Positions 10,464-20,902 of a DNA stretch of 64,000 nt are shown piece after piece (position 1 is the stretch's first letter; each line of letters starts with the position of its first letter). This DNA is from Aquanectria penicillioides (lineage: Eukaryota; Ascomycota; Sordariomycetes; Hypocreales; Nectriaceae). The stretch is from the NCBI GenBank assembly GCA_003415625.1, contig PYIU01000004.1, positions 3,782,001 to 3,846,000 of the forward strand, in the 5' to 3' direction. A program made the translations under genes and the position numbers. The notes under the pieces were generated by a model, which saw only the letters and a program-made list of their open reading frames with translations, made no database searches and was not told where the DNA came from.

Positions 10464-13073
10464 ATGGCCACAGCACCCCAAAACAACTCCACCGCTCTCC
10501 CTCAGGGTTTCTCCGTTTATCAGCCTACTCTTGGAGCTCAGCTTCAGTTCTTGCCTGCTGTTGGTACGCCCCAACTTGACGAGTTGATCAATGCCTATAT
10601 CCCCGGCCCTGGCTCCGCCCAAGAGAAGCGGGCGACCGTTTCACTAGACTTTCTCGAGTATGCTCACTTGACAGGCCAGACCTTCAAGTTCTACGTCGTA
10701 TTCTCGCTGAAGACGCCTGTTGAGTCACCGGCGACCGACTCGGGATATGGTTCTTCCTTTAATGCGAGCCCCGTCATGTCTACTTGGGACTTCAGGCGGA
10801 TTTCCAATTCGTCGGCTCGCAGATCTCCTAAGGGTGTTACCCCACGACACCAGGCCGCCGACTTCTCCAACTTGCCTGGGATGAAGATTATGACCAAGGA
10901 TGGCCGCGATGTGACCAACTCGGCCTCCCGAGGATCCAAGACTAAGGAGCAAAGAGATCACGCCCACTTGATGAGAATAATCAAGGCCTGCGATAGTTGT
11001 CGCCGGAAGAAAATCAGATGCGATCCAAGCCACAAGAAGCGCTCCGTGGCTCCGTCTCAATCTCAATCGGCGGTAAAGTCGACCAAGAAGGCTAAGGTGG
11101 TCGCACAGGCAGCTCAAGTCGCGGCTTCTGTTGACCTGCCTTCGCTTAGTGTTTCTCTTCCAACGTTGGCTATTGGGGACGACCATCTGGCTTTCGCAGC
11201 CATGGATTTGGAAAATGTCCCTCCCTCATTACCTGCCCTAGACCCCTGGGAGGAATTTATTGAATACCCGCAAGTGGACGTCTCTGTCGACTACGACTTC
11301 TTCCATGATCCCGAAGGATATTTCTCCCCCGAATCCTCTTCCTCCTCTATTTCAGCATACTCCACAAAGCCGGTCACTCCAATCTCTCAACAAGAGCTTG
11401 TCGCTTCGTACAACCTCCCCGCTGGCGAGATCGCCCAGGCGTCAGCGCAATTACCATTTAACCAGACCGAATCGGCTCATAACTACACTGACTTCAACCT
11501 TTTCTCTCCTCAATCCTGTTTCTCAGAGGATGACCTCATGGTCCCAATTGAACTACCCCGACAATTAACTCCGGAATCACGAGTACATCAGCCTCGCCTT
11601 ATCCAATCTGACCAGTCTCCTGGGGGCTTGGAGAGCGGTGAGGGCGAGGTAAAGGTTTCGGGTGTTGCTTGCTGGTCTGTGTCTCCCAGTGGAAGTGGCA
11701 AGGCTGGTAGCGGCGTGTATCGCAAATACCGCGACCCTGGAGCAAGTGAAGACGATGACTACAGTCCATCGTCTTTTAGCATGAGCTCGGATATGTCTAG
11801 TTGTTCCTCGAGCTCGATTGATGACATTGCGACTCCGTCAAGCAACAAACTTCCCACTTCCCCCACTATGGAAGAGGCTGTATGTCATTCTACTAGCGCA
11901 ACGATACCAGGGCACCTGCTAACATTCGGAAAGATGCGTCTTCCTCTTACAGATCCCGATTTCGAACCACCTTGTGGTCCACCAAGACCTAACGTAAGTT
12001 TCATGTCTTACCACAACCACGGCCCACTAACTTGGGGCAAGGTCTCAACATTTGCCGGTATTTGTCAGCAGATCAAACTGTATACACCGTACGATGTATC
12101 AGATACCATCATCAATCGCGTATGCAACCATCATCCCCTTTTCCCTCCATGCCGACTAACTCCGTGTCAGGTTTCCGCGGATGTAACCCCCGATTTGTCC
12201 CATTTGGAAGATCGCCGCCGTGTATTCGCCTCACGTGTTGATACGATCGACTTACCCTCCGAAGTTGGACAATGCGCTACCGCCACTGCCGTTGCTACTA
12301 ATACTTCCACATCAACCAGAGGGTCCCAATCTGGTGTGAACAGTCCCAGCACTTCTGCAATCAATGCGGTAGTTGCTGTCCATAGTCAGGACGCATCCAC
12401 GGATGATCTTCAGACTACCAATAGTAGTGGTCTTGCTCAATCACGCCCACCGATGATCAATCAAGACAAGCCCTCAACTGAGCGTGGCATGCTCACATAT
12501 GTGACAACAATTGCGAACACTGGAACTGCACAAACATATTCTGAAGATCATCAATCTTCAGTTATACAACAGGCAGAAGAATATTCCTCGCCTTCCAACT
12601 TTGGCAGATTCAACCTCGGGGGTCTTCCGTCGCCGGCAACACTTCAGCAGGATGTTTTGGGTGGCGATGTGACATCTACGGTTGGAACAACGACCCAAAC
12701 TTACCAATCGTCGTGGAAGACACGAAATCATCCAACTGTCTCCCCGATGGGTCTGATCGTTGGCACGATAATTGTTGCCGCATCCAGTTCCGTGAAACCA
12801 CACTGTCAGAACTACTTGACAGCAATGATCACAGTGCTCTTCACCTTCTTCACACTTTTAAGGTGGTTCTCTCGGTCATCCATTTCACTTTCGATGTCTG
12901 CTAGTCGGAGGCGGTCACAATCTCTGGTTAGAAAGGCGCCTGTCCGAAGCCAACAGGCCAGCTTTATTGCAGGCCAGAGAAATCCTCTTGAGGCTCTGAA
13001 GTCTCACGCATTATGCGGCACAATGTCAGTCACGAGTACAGTATCGCGACATCGAAGTTTGATGGTGGTGTAG
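10464..13073 (+). CDS. Half zinc-cluster protein (Zn2Cys6-like, N-terminal half only) with C-terminal hydrophobic segment
   Basis: The open frame runs from 10,464 to TAG at 13,073. Two in-frame introns are evident: 11,994-12,041 (GTAAGT...CACTAAC...CAAG, 48 bp) and 12,120-12,170 (GTATGC...GACTAAC...TCAG, 51 bp). Removing them gives about 836 residues. Residues 174-190 read KACDSCRRKKIRCDPSH, which is the CX2CX6C first half of a fungal Zn(II)2Cys6 cluster (Cys176, 179, 186) with the basic RRKK loop. The second CX2C...C half is replaced by a lysine/serine-rich stretch (KKRSVAPSQSQS, then STKKAKV). A conserved-looking N-terminal region (MATAPQNNSTALPQGFSVYQ onward) precedes it, and long acidic/serine-rich stretches follow. 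Around spliced residues 750-768 there is a hydrophobic run (ITVLFTFFTLLRWF) that could span a membrane. A full zinc cluster cannot form; whether the basic half-motif binds DNA is unknown. The transcriptional role is an inference. Confidence 0.72.
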   Translation: MATAPQNNSTALPQGFSVYQPTLGAQLQFLPAVGTPQLDELINAYIPGPGSAQEKRATVSLDFLEYAHLTGQTFKFYVVFSLKTPVESPATDSGYGSSFNASPVMSTWDFRRISNSSARRSPKGVTPRHQAADFSNLPGMKIMTKDGRDVTNSASRGSKTKEQRDHAHLMRIIKACDSCRRKKIRCDPSHKKRSVAPSQSQSAVKSTKKAKVVAQAAQVAASVDLPSLSVSLPTLAIGDDHLAFAAMDLENVPPSLPALDPWEEFIEYPQVDVSVDYDFFHDPEGYFSPESSSSSISAYSTKPVTPISQQELVASYNLPAGEIAQASAQLPFNQTESAHNYTDFNLFSPQSCFSEDDLMVPIELPRQLTPESRVHQPRLIQSDQSPGGLESGEGEVKVSGVACWSVSPSGSGKAGSGVYRKYRDPGASEDDDYSPSSFSMSSDMSSCSSSSIDDIATPSSNKLPTSPTMEEAVCHSTSATIPGHLLTFGKMRLPLTDPDFEPPCGPPRPNVSFMSYHNHGPLTWGKVSTFAGICQQIKLYTPYDVSDTIINRVCNHHPLFPPCRLTPCQVSADVTPDLSHLEDRRRVFASRVDTIDLPSEVGQCATATAVATNTSTSTRGSQSGVNSPSTSAINAVVAVHSQDASTDDLQTTNSSGLAQSRPPMINQDKPSTERGMLTYVTTIANTGTAQTYSEDHQSSVIQQAEEYSSPSNFGRFNLGGLPSPATLQQDVLGGDVTSTVGTTTQTYQSSWKTRNHPTVSPMGLIVGTIIVAASSSVKPHCQNYLTAMITVLFTFFTLLRWFSRSSISLSMSASRRRSQSLVRKAPVRSQQASFIAGQRNPLEALKSHALCGTMSVTSTVSRHRSLMVV

Positions 13074-14691
13074 AGAAAGGAGGAGACGCCTAGCTTGCAC
13101 ATCGACATAAGTAGCAGATGGACAGCGATGAAGAGCGTTTGCTACTGTTTTCCTTTTCGTATAACACAGGGAGCAATTCGCTCAGGATACCCCAAGACAT
13201 GAAATTTTCTTCACCTGGCTTACAATGTATAATCTCACTTGGTGAATCCTTTCAGCACCAGATGGAAAAGTGGACATAGGCCCTGGCGTTATACCATCAA
13301 TTGACTGGCCTTCACAGCCGTGTATAAGTAGTACTTGCCTAGCCCGATGTAACATGAGGGCACCTGCCGCACGTGATGTCAGTTGAGACTTTTGTGACCA
13401 TGCGTTTTAAACAAAGCTGTGTATCCTTCTTGGGTGCTGCTTTGCGGTTGGTTGCGTAATTTGCTGGTCTACAAGGGTAGTCATATTCCACTCCAAGGGA
13501 TCAGAAAATTCCCATCTGTTAGTTGCATTCCTGTCCAAAGAGTTGCATCAATTTCTGAAATAGTGACGCTTTCACTGTAAACTGCCATGCTATCTTGAGT
13601 ATACTTCAAGAAGCAAATATTCATGTCATGCGTCATGTCATAACTTGCCAGCAGTCACCCTCACATGTCTCGGTCGGGGCGGACGGTAATATCCCTTGAC
13701 CTGTAGGTTTGTGTGTCGAAGTTAGAAAGAAAAAGTGGGTACCTCATCTAGTGCGGATGGATCCAGTTCATACTTCGTGCGCAGGCAACAACTTTTTTTT
13801 CCCCTAATATCCAACATGCAGTGACGGCAGCTTTCCTACACTGATGATCAGCGGTGTCCTGCCAAAAACGTCGCCTACCTTTCTCTTCTTATTTTCCGCA
13901 TAATCTTTTAAGGTTGCATTTATTCTGTTAGTTCTCATCTAAATTGGGTTCATATGCAATTGATCAGGCTGCGTGCATAGTTTGCTCCATCACAACCTGT
14001 CACACCTGAAACGTGGTTCATTCAACAGCAAACCCCTAAGTATGATGAGAATTTTTATCTAAAATAGGCCGATTAGCAGGAGATATTGTTCAGCTTATGT
14101 TTGCGAGTGCCGTGAGCTGTCGATGTTCCAGGATTAATCCCCAATCTAGACACTCTTGCTTTCAGTATCTCTTCTTTGTTCTCTAGCCCTGGTTTGGAAT
14201 TGAAAGCACGGGATAGGGCAGAGGTAAGTAGCTTGGGTGTCGTGGACGATTATCCCCAAAAGAAATTTGAATGTCAATATTGTCTGACGAATTGGAGAGT
14301 CTAGAGGAAAGGAAGGGAGTTGCTGGAACAAGAAAGAAGGCATCATTGACGAGATAGTTTTTGGACTGTCAGAAACCTGAGTAAAGTTCCCCAATCGATC
14401 AACGATTAGGGCCCTTGCTCACAGGTAATCACCAGCCCAAAATAGGGAGAATAAACAAATGAGACGCGATATGCTGCCAAACAAATACTAAAGGAAACAA
14501 AGGTTTTTTTTTTAAAAAAATTATAAAGAAAATAATAAAAAGGAAGAGAAGGAGAAGAGGAGAGAGGTCGGGAGAGATAATCCGGCAAAGAACCTGACAG
14601 GTGCGAGCCGACTCAACAGGAACCTGGCCAAGGGCAAATAAGAAGCCGCTTTGGCAAGAACGAGCAGCCAGCATCATTCAAATATTCCCTC
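13074..14691. other. 1.6 kb intergenic region upstream of TAD2
   Basis: No coding frame is supported; the minus-strand ORFs at 14,146-14,677 are low-complexity. There is a purine-rich tract at about 14,500-14,575 (T/A runs, then AAGAAAATAATAAAAAGG and AGAAGG-type repeats) that may belong to the TAD2 promoter or 5' UTR. Confidence 0.45.
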
Positions 14692-16454
14692 ATGGGCGTT
14701 TTCAAATCACTGGGGCTTTCCCCAGCAAAACGAGCAGGTTCTGCCACATCAAGAGCCTTCCGCCGTCTCTTCAGCCGAGTCGTGCCAGCTGGCGATGGGT
14801 GTGAGCCAGCTGACAGCACTTTTCATCCCAACCAAGACGCTGGTGATAATCAAGACGATTCAAACACCAGCCTGAATTCAAACAATCGCAGCCAATGTCC
14901 CAGCAACAAATACGTCCAAGACAAGAGCGGCAATCATACTCATAATCCGTCACTTGAAACCGACCAAGGAGTGCACCCATCTACGAGCAAAATCAGCATC
15001 GACGATCACTCATCTACCTCGCAAGCCACGTTCAAAGTGTCATCTGGCGACCCTGAACCTCGGATCGAGACCACCTTTGCCACTGAGGAGAAAACCATGT
15101 CTTCTCTTGGACTGCAAGGAAGTCAACGGCAACACCCCGCAAAGGAAAACTATGATCCTGCAGGGACCACTGCCGCTGAGTCGCTCGCTCGCCTGAGCTT
15201 TAAAGGGAACGATAGTTTTCCTGATGTGGAGCCTGCGTGTTCCTTGACTTCGGAGTCCCATGACCCAATCGTGATCGCCGAACGCGCTATGCATATGAAG
15301 TTCACTGAGGAGGCACTGGACATGGTAAGCCAATTCAAGGCCTCCCTTCTGCACCTAGACACTTCCCTAGATTCTTCTATGACAAACCGGAATTTTTTCC
15401 TCCATCTGTCTTCAATGCCTAATACATTATCCTTTGCGTTGCTGACCAAGATTTTGCAGGCACGTCTTGCTCTAAAAACCAACGAGACTCCCGTCGGCTG
15501 CGTCATTGTTCATGGTGGGAAGGTCATCGCTAGGGGAATGAACGCCACCAATGTTACCCGCAATGGAACCAGGCATGCCGAATTCATGGCCCTTGCTGCT
15601 TTGCTCTCTTATCCGCCGAGTGATGGCCCCAAGACGACGTGTTTGAGACCCAAGATAAGTAACACCGCCTGGTCTGAGGCTTCGGATACTAGCTCCATGA
15701 GTTCGACCCCTCCGGATGAGGGCAACCAAGATGGCAGCAAGGGGCATCTTTATCCATATGGGCAGAAGTTACATCCCGCCTCGCGCGTGGATCGTTCAAT
15801 CATTGGGGACAGCATTCTATACGTCACAGTCGAGCCTTGTGTTATGTGTGCATCCCTTCTTCGGCAACTTGGTATCAAGAAGGTCTATTTCGGTGCTGTA
15901 AATGACAAATTTGGCGGAACCGGAGGTGTCTTTAGCATTCATGCCAATTCGTTGCCAGTCAGCCCTGATGGACAAACTGCGAGTGCCCATCCAACCCCAG
16001 CTCCGACTCAGCTCCCCGATGGAACTGGCACTCTAGGGGTATCATTCCCCCCTGGGGGTGGCGATGGGGGTAATGTTGAGCCCGGATATGAAATTGAAGG
16101 CGGTTGGGGCCGCGATGAAGCCGTGGCTTTACTGAGAAGGTTCTACGTCCAGGAAAATGGAAGAGGTACGTGAATAGTCGCGAAACTCGTTTAATCCCTA
16201 AATTCTGACATTTCATAGCTCCAGTGCCGCGGAAAAAAGAAGGTCGGGCAGCCCGATTGGCGGCCATGATGGAGAAAGATGGTGATAATCTGTCCGAAAG
16301 GGTCGCCAACGATTTGGTGCAGGATGGGGATCAAGGCGACTTGCTGTCATCAGTGGACGTTTTAAAGGACAAGATCAACCCAATGAATGGGTCAATAGAG
16401 TCTCGTCCAGACGGCAAACGGAATGGAACGCAATTGGCTATGAAGGCTATCTAA
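14692..16454 (+). CDS. TAD2: tRNA-specific adenosine-34 deaminase catalytic subunit Tad2, three exons
   Basis: Exons are 14,692-15,324, 15,460-16,165 and 16,219-16,454, about 524 residues. Introns are 15,325-15,459 (GTAAGC...TTGCAG, 135 bp) and 16,166-16,218 (GTACGTG...TCATAG, 53 bp); both keep the frame. The cytidine/deoxycytidylate deaminase fold begins at HMKFTEEALDM and continues after the first intron with ARLALKTNETPVGCVIVHGG. Catalytic residues are visible: His250 and Glu252 in TRHAEF, and Cys338 and Cys341 in EPCVMC, the zinc ligands and proton shuttle. FGAVNDKFGGTGGV follows, as expected. Tad2 with Tad3 converts A34 to inosine in tRNA anticodons, an essential reaction in fungi. About 200 N-terminal residues are low-complexity and not part of the enzyme core (yeast Tad2 is about 250 residues); translation could start further in. 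A basic PRKKEGRAARLAA stretch lies near the C-terminus. No other intact gene follows: the AT-rich block starts right after. Confidence 0.93.
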
Positions 16455-17054
16455 AGAAGGATGCTCGCAATACAAGGTGGCCGTTGAAATTGAAGCGTAC
16501 CTCCTAAGGTAGAGAGATAGATACAACACTGCGAATAATTCAAATCCCTTTAAATTAAAGCAATTAAGTCAATTTAAATATAGAAATTGATGCGGGCAAA
16601 CTGCTGGAAGGTGCCTAATTGTTCAACCGAACCAGTTGTGTAATTATGTGTATTGTCCTTGTTCTTCTTTCTTTTTTTTCCTAGCCTTGCTTCATTCTTT
16701 AGGCTCTAAAGGAGGGGTCGGGCTAGGCTAGACCTAATAGAGCTATATTGTAAGTATATAACTTTTATCCATTTATTTTAAGCTTTATTTCTATAATCTA
16801 AAGTATATATTAATATTTTCTATATATATAATACTTTAGGTTTAATATATCTCTTTAAATTTACTAAAAGTAAATCTATTATATTTTTTATTTACTATTT
16901 ATTTATTAGTTTTATATTTTATTTATAGCTTTTTATTTTTATTTTATATTTTTATTTTATTATTATATTTATTATTTTTTAATAATATTATTTATTTAAT
17001 ATTTATTAATTTATAAAAGTAATTTATATTTAATATTTACTATTAAATATAAAT
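16455..17054. other. Boundary between gene-bearing DNA and RIP-degraded AT-rich DNA
   Basis: The first 100 bp after the TAD2 stop still have ordinary composition. From about 16,540 the sequence becomes A/T-dominated, with a short less-degraded island at 16,600-16,740 (poly-T tract, then CTAAAGGAGGGGTCGGGC near 16,706). Beyond 16,745 almost only A, T and GC-context bases remain. TAD2's terminator and polyadenylation site must lie here. I see no gene. Confidence 0.7.
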
Positions 17055-17802
17055 TAAAAAACTTTTGCCTTTAAACTTATAATTACTTATAGCTATTTTA
17101 AACTATCTTTAAAATATTTAAAATTATAATTAATTAATTCTTTATATTAAATTATATTTAAATATAATAATGCATTAAGAGCATAATATTAATACTATAG
17201 CCCTTTTAATAATTATTAATTTAAAAAAATATAGCATTAAAAATAGCTAATATAATTCCCTTTTTACTATTAGTTAATTTAATAGTATATTTAAAATAAA
17301 TAAAGCAATAAAAGCTAATAAAAGCTTTATAATTAATAAAGATAAAAAAGCCTTTAAAGTTATTATTAAAATTATTTAACTTTATTTTCTTAAAGTTATT
17401 TAAAAGGTATTTTAAACTTATATTAATATATATAAAGTATACTTTTATTTTCTCTTTAAAGCTAATATATTCTTTAAAGAAAGACTTATTAATAAAATTA
17501 CTATTATTATAATAATTACTATTATTATAGTAATAATAGCTATTTTAGCTAATTTAAGCCCTTTTTCTTTTTAATTAATATAGTAATTCTATATATTAAT
17601 TCTTTTATATAGCTTTATTTTTATAAATATTAAAATTAATAAATATATAATATATAGCTATATTAAATATAAAATTACTATTTATATTAAAAATACCCTT
17701 AAAAATATTAAAAACTATATTTTAATAAAAAGTATATAAATAGTAAATTAAACTTATAGTAATTTTTATATAATTATAATATATTACCTTTTTAATAAAA
17801 AT

Positions 17803-17817
17803 ATAATTTTTATATTT
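17803..17817. repeat. Target-site duplication, left, of SINE copy 1
   Basis: ATAATTTTTATATTT, identical to 18,413-18,427. When the SINE and one copy of the repeat are removed, the flanking LINE sequence becomes continuous with copy A. Confidence 0.85.
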
Positions 17818-18412
17818 ACCCCTATAGTAAAGTGGTTACTGCCTAAAAGCCCTTAAAGTAAAGGGAGTAAGTTTAAATCCCATTAAAGCACCTCTTTTTA
17901 CCTACTTAAGATTAGTCCACTTAAGTAAGGCAAGGGAAACTTAAAAGCAGCCTAGCCTATAGCTAGTAGCAAAAAACTTAGCTATATCTATAGTATTATT
18001 TTAGTAAGCCTAACTTATAATAGTAAGGCTATAAGTTTAAGTAGGGCCTATAAAAGCTTAACTTTATAGCTCTTAAATAAACTTAAGCTATAATTAAAGT
18101 ATAAGATCTTTAGTAGTTTTTTTAGCTATAAATCTTAAGTATAATAATATACTATTTCTATAGGGCTAATTAATAGTATAGTTATTATAAGTAAAAGCAA
18201 AAGAAAAAGGTAATTAATATATATTAAATTATAAAAAGTATAATTAATATTTAATTAATTTTAATTTATAAAAATAAATAAAGAGCTAATAAATAAGGGA
18301 TATAAAGGTTTTTATTTAATATTTTATATATATAGTTTTTTTTTATTAAAAATAGTATAAAAGCATTATCTATTATAAGACCTATAGAGTATTATTAAAT
18401 AAATAAAAAATA
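17818..18412 (+). mobile_element. SINE copy 1: tRNA-derived head, LINE-related 3' tail
   Basis: A 595-bp element flanked by a 15-bp direct repeat and inserted in LINE copy C. Its first 75 bp resemble a tRNA gene and contain a perfect Pol III A box (TAGTAAAGTGG at 17,825-17,835) and a B box with changes of the RIP type (AGTTTAAATCC at 17,870-17,880, against GGTTCGANTCC). The acceptor ends do not pair, so it is not a functional tRNA. A body of about 420 bp follows. The last ~95 bp (from about 18,305) resemble the 3' end of the LINE in this window and finish in an ATTAAATAAATAAA-type tail. The same element occurs inverted at 41,848-42,431. There is no coding capacity; such elements borrow LINE enzymes for transposition. 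Confidence 0.85.
17825..17880 (+). promoter_or_regulatory. Internal RNA polymerase III promoter (A and B boxes) of SINE copy 1
   Basis: A box TAGTAAAGTGG at 17,825-17,835 fits TRGYNNARNNGG. B box AGTTTAAATCC at 17,870-17,880 differs from GGTTCGANTCC only by transitions of the RIP type. The spacing of about 35 bp is that of a tRNA gene. In SINE copy 2 the B box (42,379-42,369, minus) still begins GG. Confidence 0.75.
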
Positions 18413-18427
18413 ATAATTTTTATATTT
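18413..18427. repeat. Target-site duplication, right, of SINE copy 1
   Basis: ATAATTTTTATATTT, identical to 17,803-17,817. Confidence 0.85.
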
Positions 18428-20272
18428 TTTACTTTAAAATAAACTAAAACCTTTTATAAAAAAAAATTAGCTATTATATTTAAAAATAATACTTTTTTTA
18501 CTTTTTTAATTTTTATTATTTTAATAAAAAAATTTTTAATTAAATTTATTTTTAATAATATAAATAAATTTATTAAAACTATTAATAATATTAATACCTT
18601 AAGAATTATTAAAGTAAAGTTTATTTAAACTTAAAATAGTATTATAATAAAAATAAATTTAATTTTTTATATTTTATTAATTAAAAAAGCTAATAGTCTA
18701 TATAATAATAAATTACTTTTAAATGCTAAACTTTATAATTATAAACCCTTTAATAAAGAATTAAAATCTATTTAATGCTTTTAATATTATAAATATAGCT
18801 ATATTATAAAAAACTATTAATTAACTTTAATTTATAGCTAATATAATAGCTTAATATATAATAATTACTTTATTAAAAAGAAAGAAATTCTTTATTATTA
18901 TACTTTATACTATAAAGATTATTTAGCTTAAAGCTATATTTATTTTATAATAAAAAAGTATTAAATTTATATAAAAGAAAAATACTATAAATAATTAATA
19001 AAATATAAAAAATATATCTTAATATAGTAAAATATTCTTTATATATAATAAAAAGGCTTTTTTAAAAATCCCTTTTTATAGCTTTTTTTTTATTAATGTT
19101 TATACTTTATTGCTATTATATATTAAATTAATTCTTTTATTTATATTTAATTAATATAAATTTTATTTTAAAATATATATTATTGCTTTAAATTAATTTA
19201 TTAAATACTATATATTTATAATAAATATAATATAATTGCACTTTTAAAATTAACTAAAAATTAAAGAATTAATACTTTAGTAAACCCTAAAAGATTAAAC
19301 TATATTATAATCTATTACTTAAGCTATATAGCTTTTTATATATATAAATAATATAAACTAAAAATTTAAATTTATTAAATAAAAGAAAATTAAATTAATT
19401 TTAATTTTAAATACTATTATATAAAAATAATTATAATATATAATTTACTAAAAAGTAAAAAAACTTAAAGGCAATATATACTTTAGTTAGCTTTATTTTA
19501 GCCTTTAAAATAGTTATAATTAAAGACTTTAATTTATATTATTTAATATAAAATTACTATAGTAAAACTACTTTATATAGCTTAATCTTTTTAATAAAAA
19601 TATAATAATTAAATATAGCCTTAATAATTCTTTATAAAATAATAACTTAAAAAGCTAATAATACTAAAAATAGTATTTTTAATTTAATTTAAATCTTAAA
19701 AAATAGCTATATTATTTATTTAAGCCTTAATTATAATTTAAATAGCTTTAATTATATTTTATAATAAATATATATTAAATTCTTTATAAATATATTACTT
19801 TTTCTTTTATTAAACCTTTAGCCTATAGCATTTAATTAATATATAATAAACCTTAAAAAGGCTAAACTTAAAGTATAAATTACTTTCTATTAAATTTTAA
19901 GTAAAATAATCTTTATATAATAGTTAAAATAAGCAATTAAATAGCTAATCTAAAAACTATATTAAATTGCTTAATATATTACTTTAATATAAAAGCAATT
20001 TAAGCCTAACTGTAATAATTAATAGAACTAGCCTATTATAAAGGCTATTTATTAATTTAAATGTATATAAAGATATATATAATATAATAGTATATTAGCT
20101 AATTAATTAAAACTATAAAAAGTAAGTAATAAATAAAAGATTTATATAGCTAAAGTTAAATATATAGCTTAATATAATACATTATTTAATATAAAAATAA
20201 AAAAAAATATTAATAGCTAAAAGAAACTTTAGAACTTAAAGAGATAAATATAACTTTAAAGCAATATTACTT

Positions 20273-20902
20273 AAGTAGTGCTAAGAGCACTAATAACTAT
20301 TGCTATTTGCACTAATAAAATACACTATATAACTAGAAAATCCTAAAATAATAGTTATTTTAGGCAATCTCCTTTAAAATTGATATTATCTATTGCAACT
20401 TGCCTTCTTTATCTATAGCCCTTTATTCTTCTATTCCTCTAGCCCTTATTATACAACCTTTAGCCTAATTCTAATAATAAACCTTATAGGCATTAGTATA
20501 TATTTACAATAAGATTGACTATATATATATATTCTATAAGGCAAAAAACATAAGGGAGATAGAGGAGAGGGGCTATAAGGGGTAAGGTATCCTTAAGGAC
20601 CTAAAAGGTTATTAGGGTTGCAGCCTTATTAAATAAGGCTAGCACTAAATAATATATTAGCTTAGGCTAATATATTTATTTTAATAGAAATATATTTTTT
20701 AGGCTATTTAAGCTATAGGGATAGCATTAATATATTAAAATAAGTAGCCTTTATATATATATTATATAATTCTTTAATCTCTTTTAATTATATATAAATT
20801 TATATATATAAAAAGGAAAAGAGGAAAATTAGCTATAATTTTAATTATATAATAATTTATTAGTATAAATAGTAATAGTTATTAGTTCTTTTAGTATTAC
20901 TT
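20273..20902. mobile_element. MITE, 630 bp, with long terminal inverted repeats and 8-bp target duplication
   Basis: This interval interrupts LINE copy C compared with copy A. It starts AAGTAGTGCTAAGAGCACTA and its reverse complement starts AAGTAATACTAAAAGAACTA. The similarity continues for about 65 bp, the differences being mainly transitions. It is flanked by TATTACTT on both sides (20,265-20,272 and 20,903-20,910). An 8-bp duplication and inverted ends suggest a hAT-type non-autonomous DNA transposon. There is no coding frame. Its interior (20,330-20,600) keeps more CA/TG and G/C than the surrounding LINE, so it is less RIP-mutated. Confidence 0.78.

Noticed and set aside
17818..17895. A tRNA gene (A and B boxes, cloverleaf-like 3' half)
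   Set aside because: The 5' and 3' acceptor ends do not pair. The sequence continues into a repeated body with target duplications and is present twice, so it is the head of a SINE.
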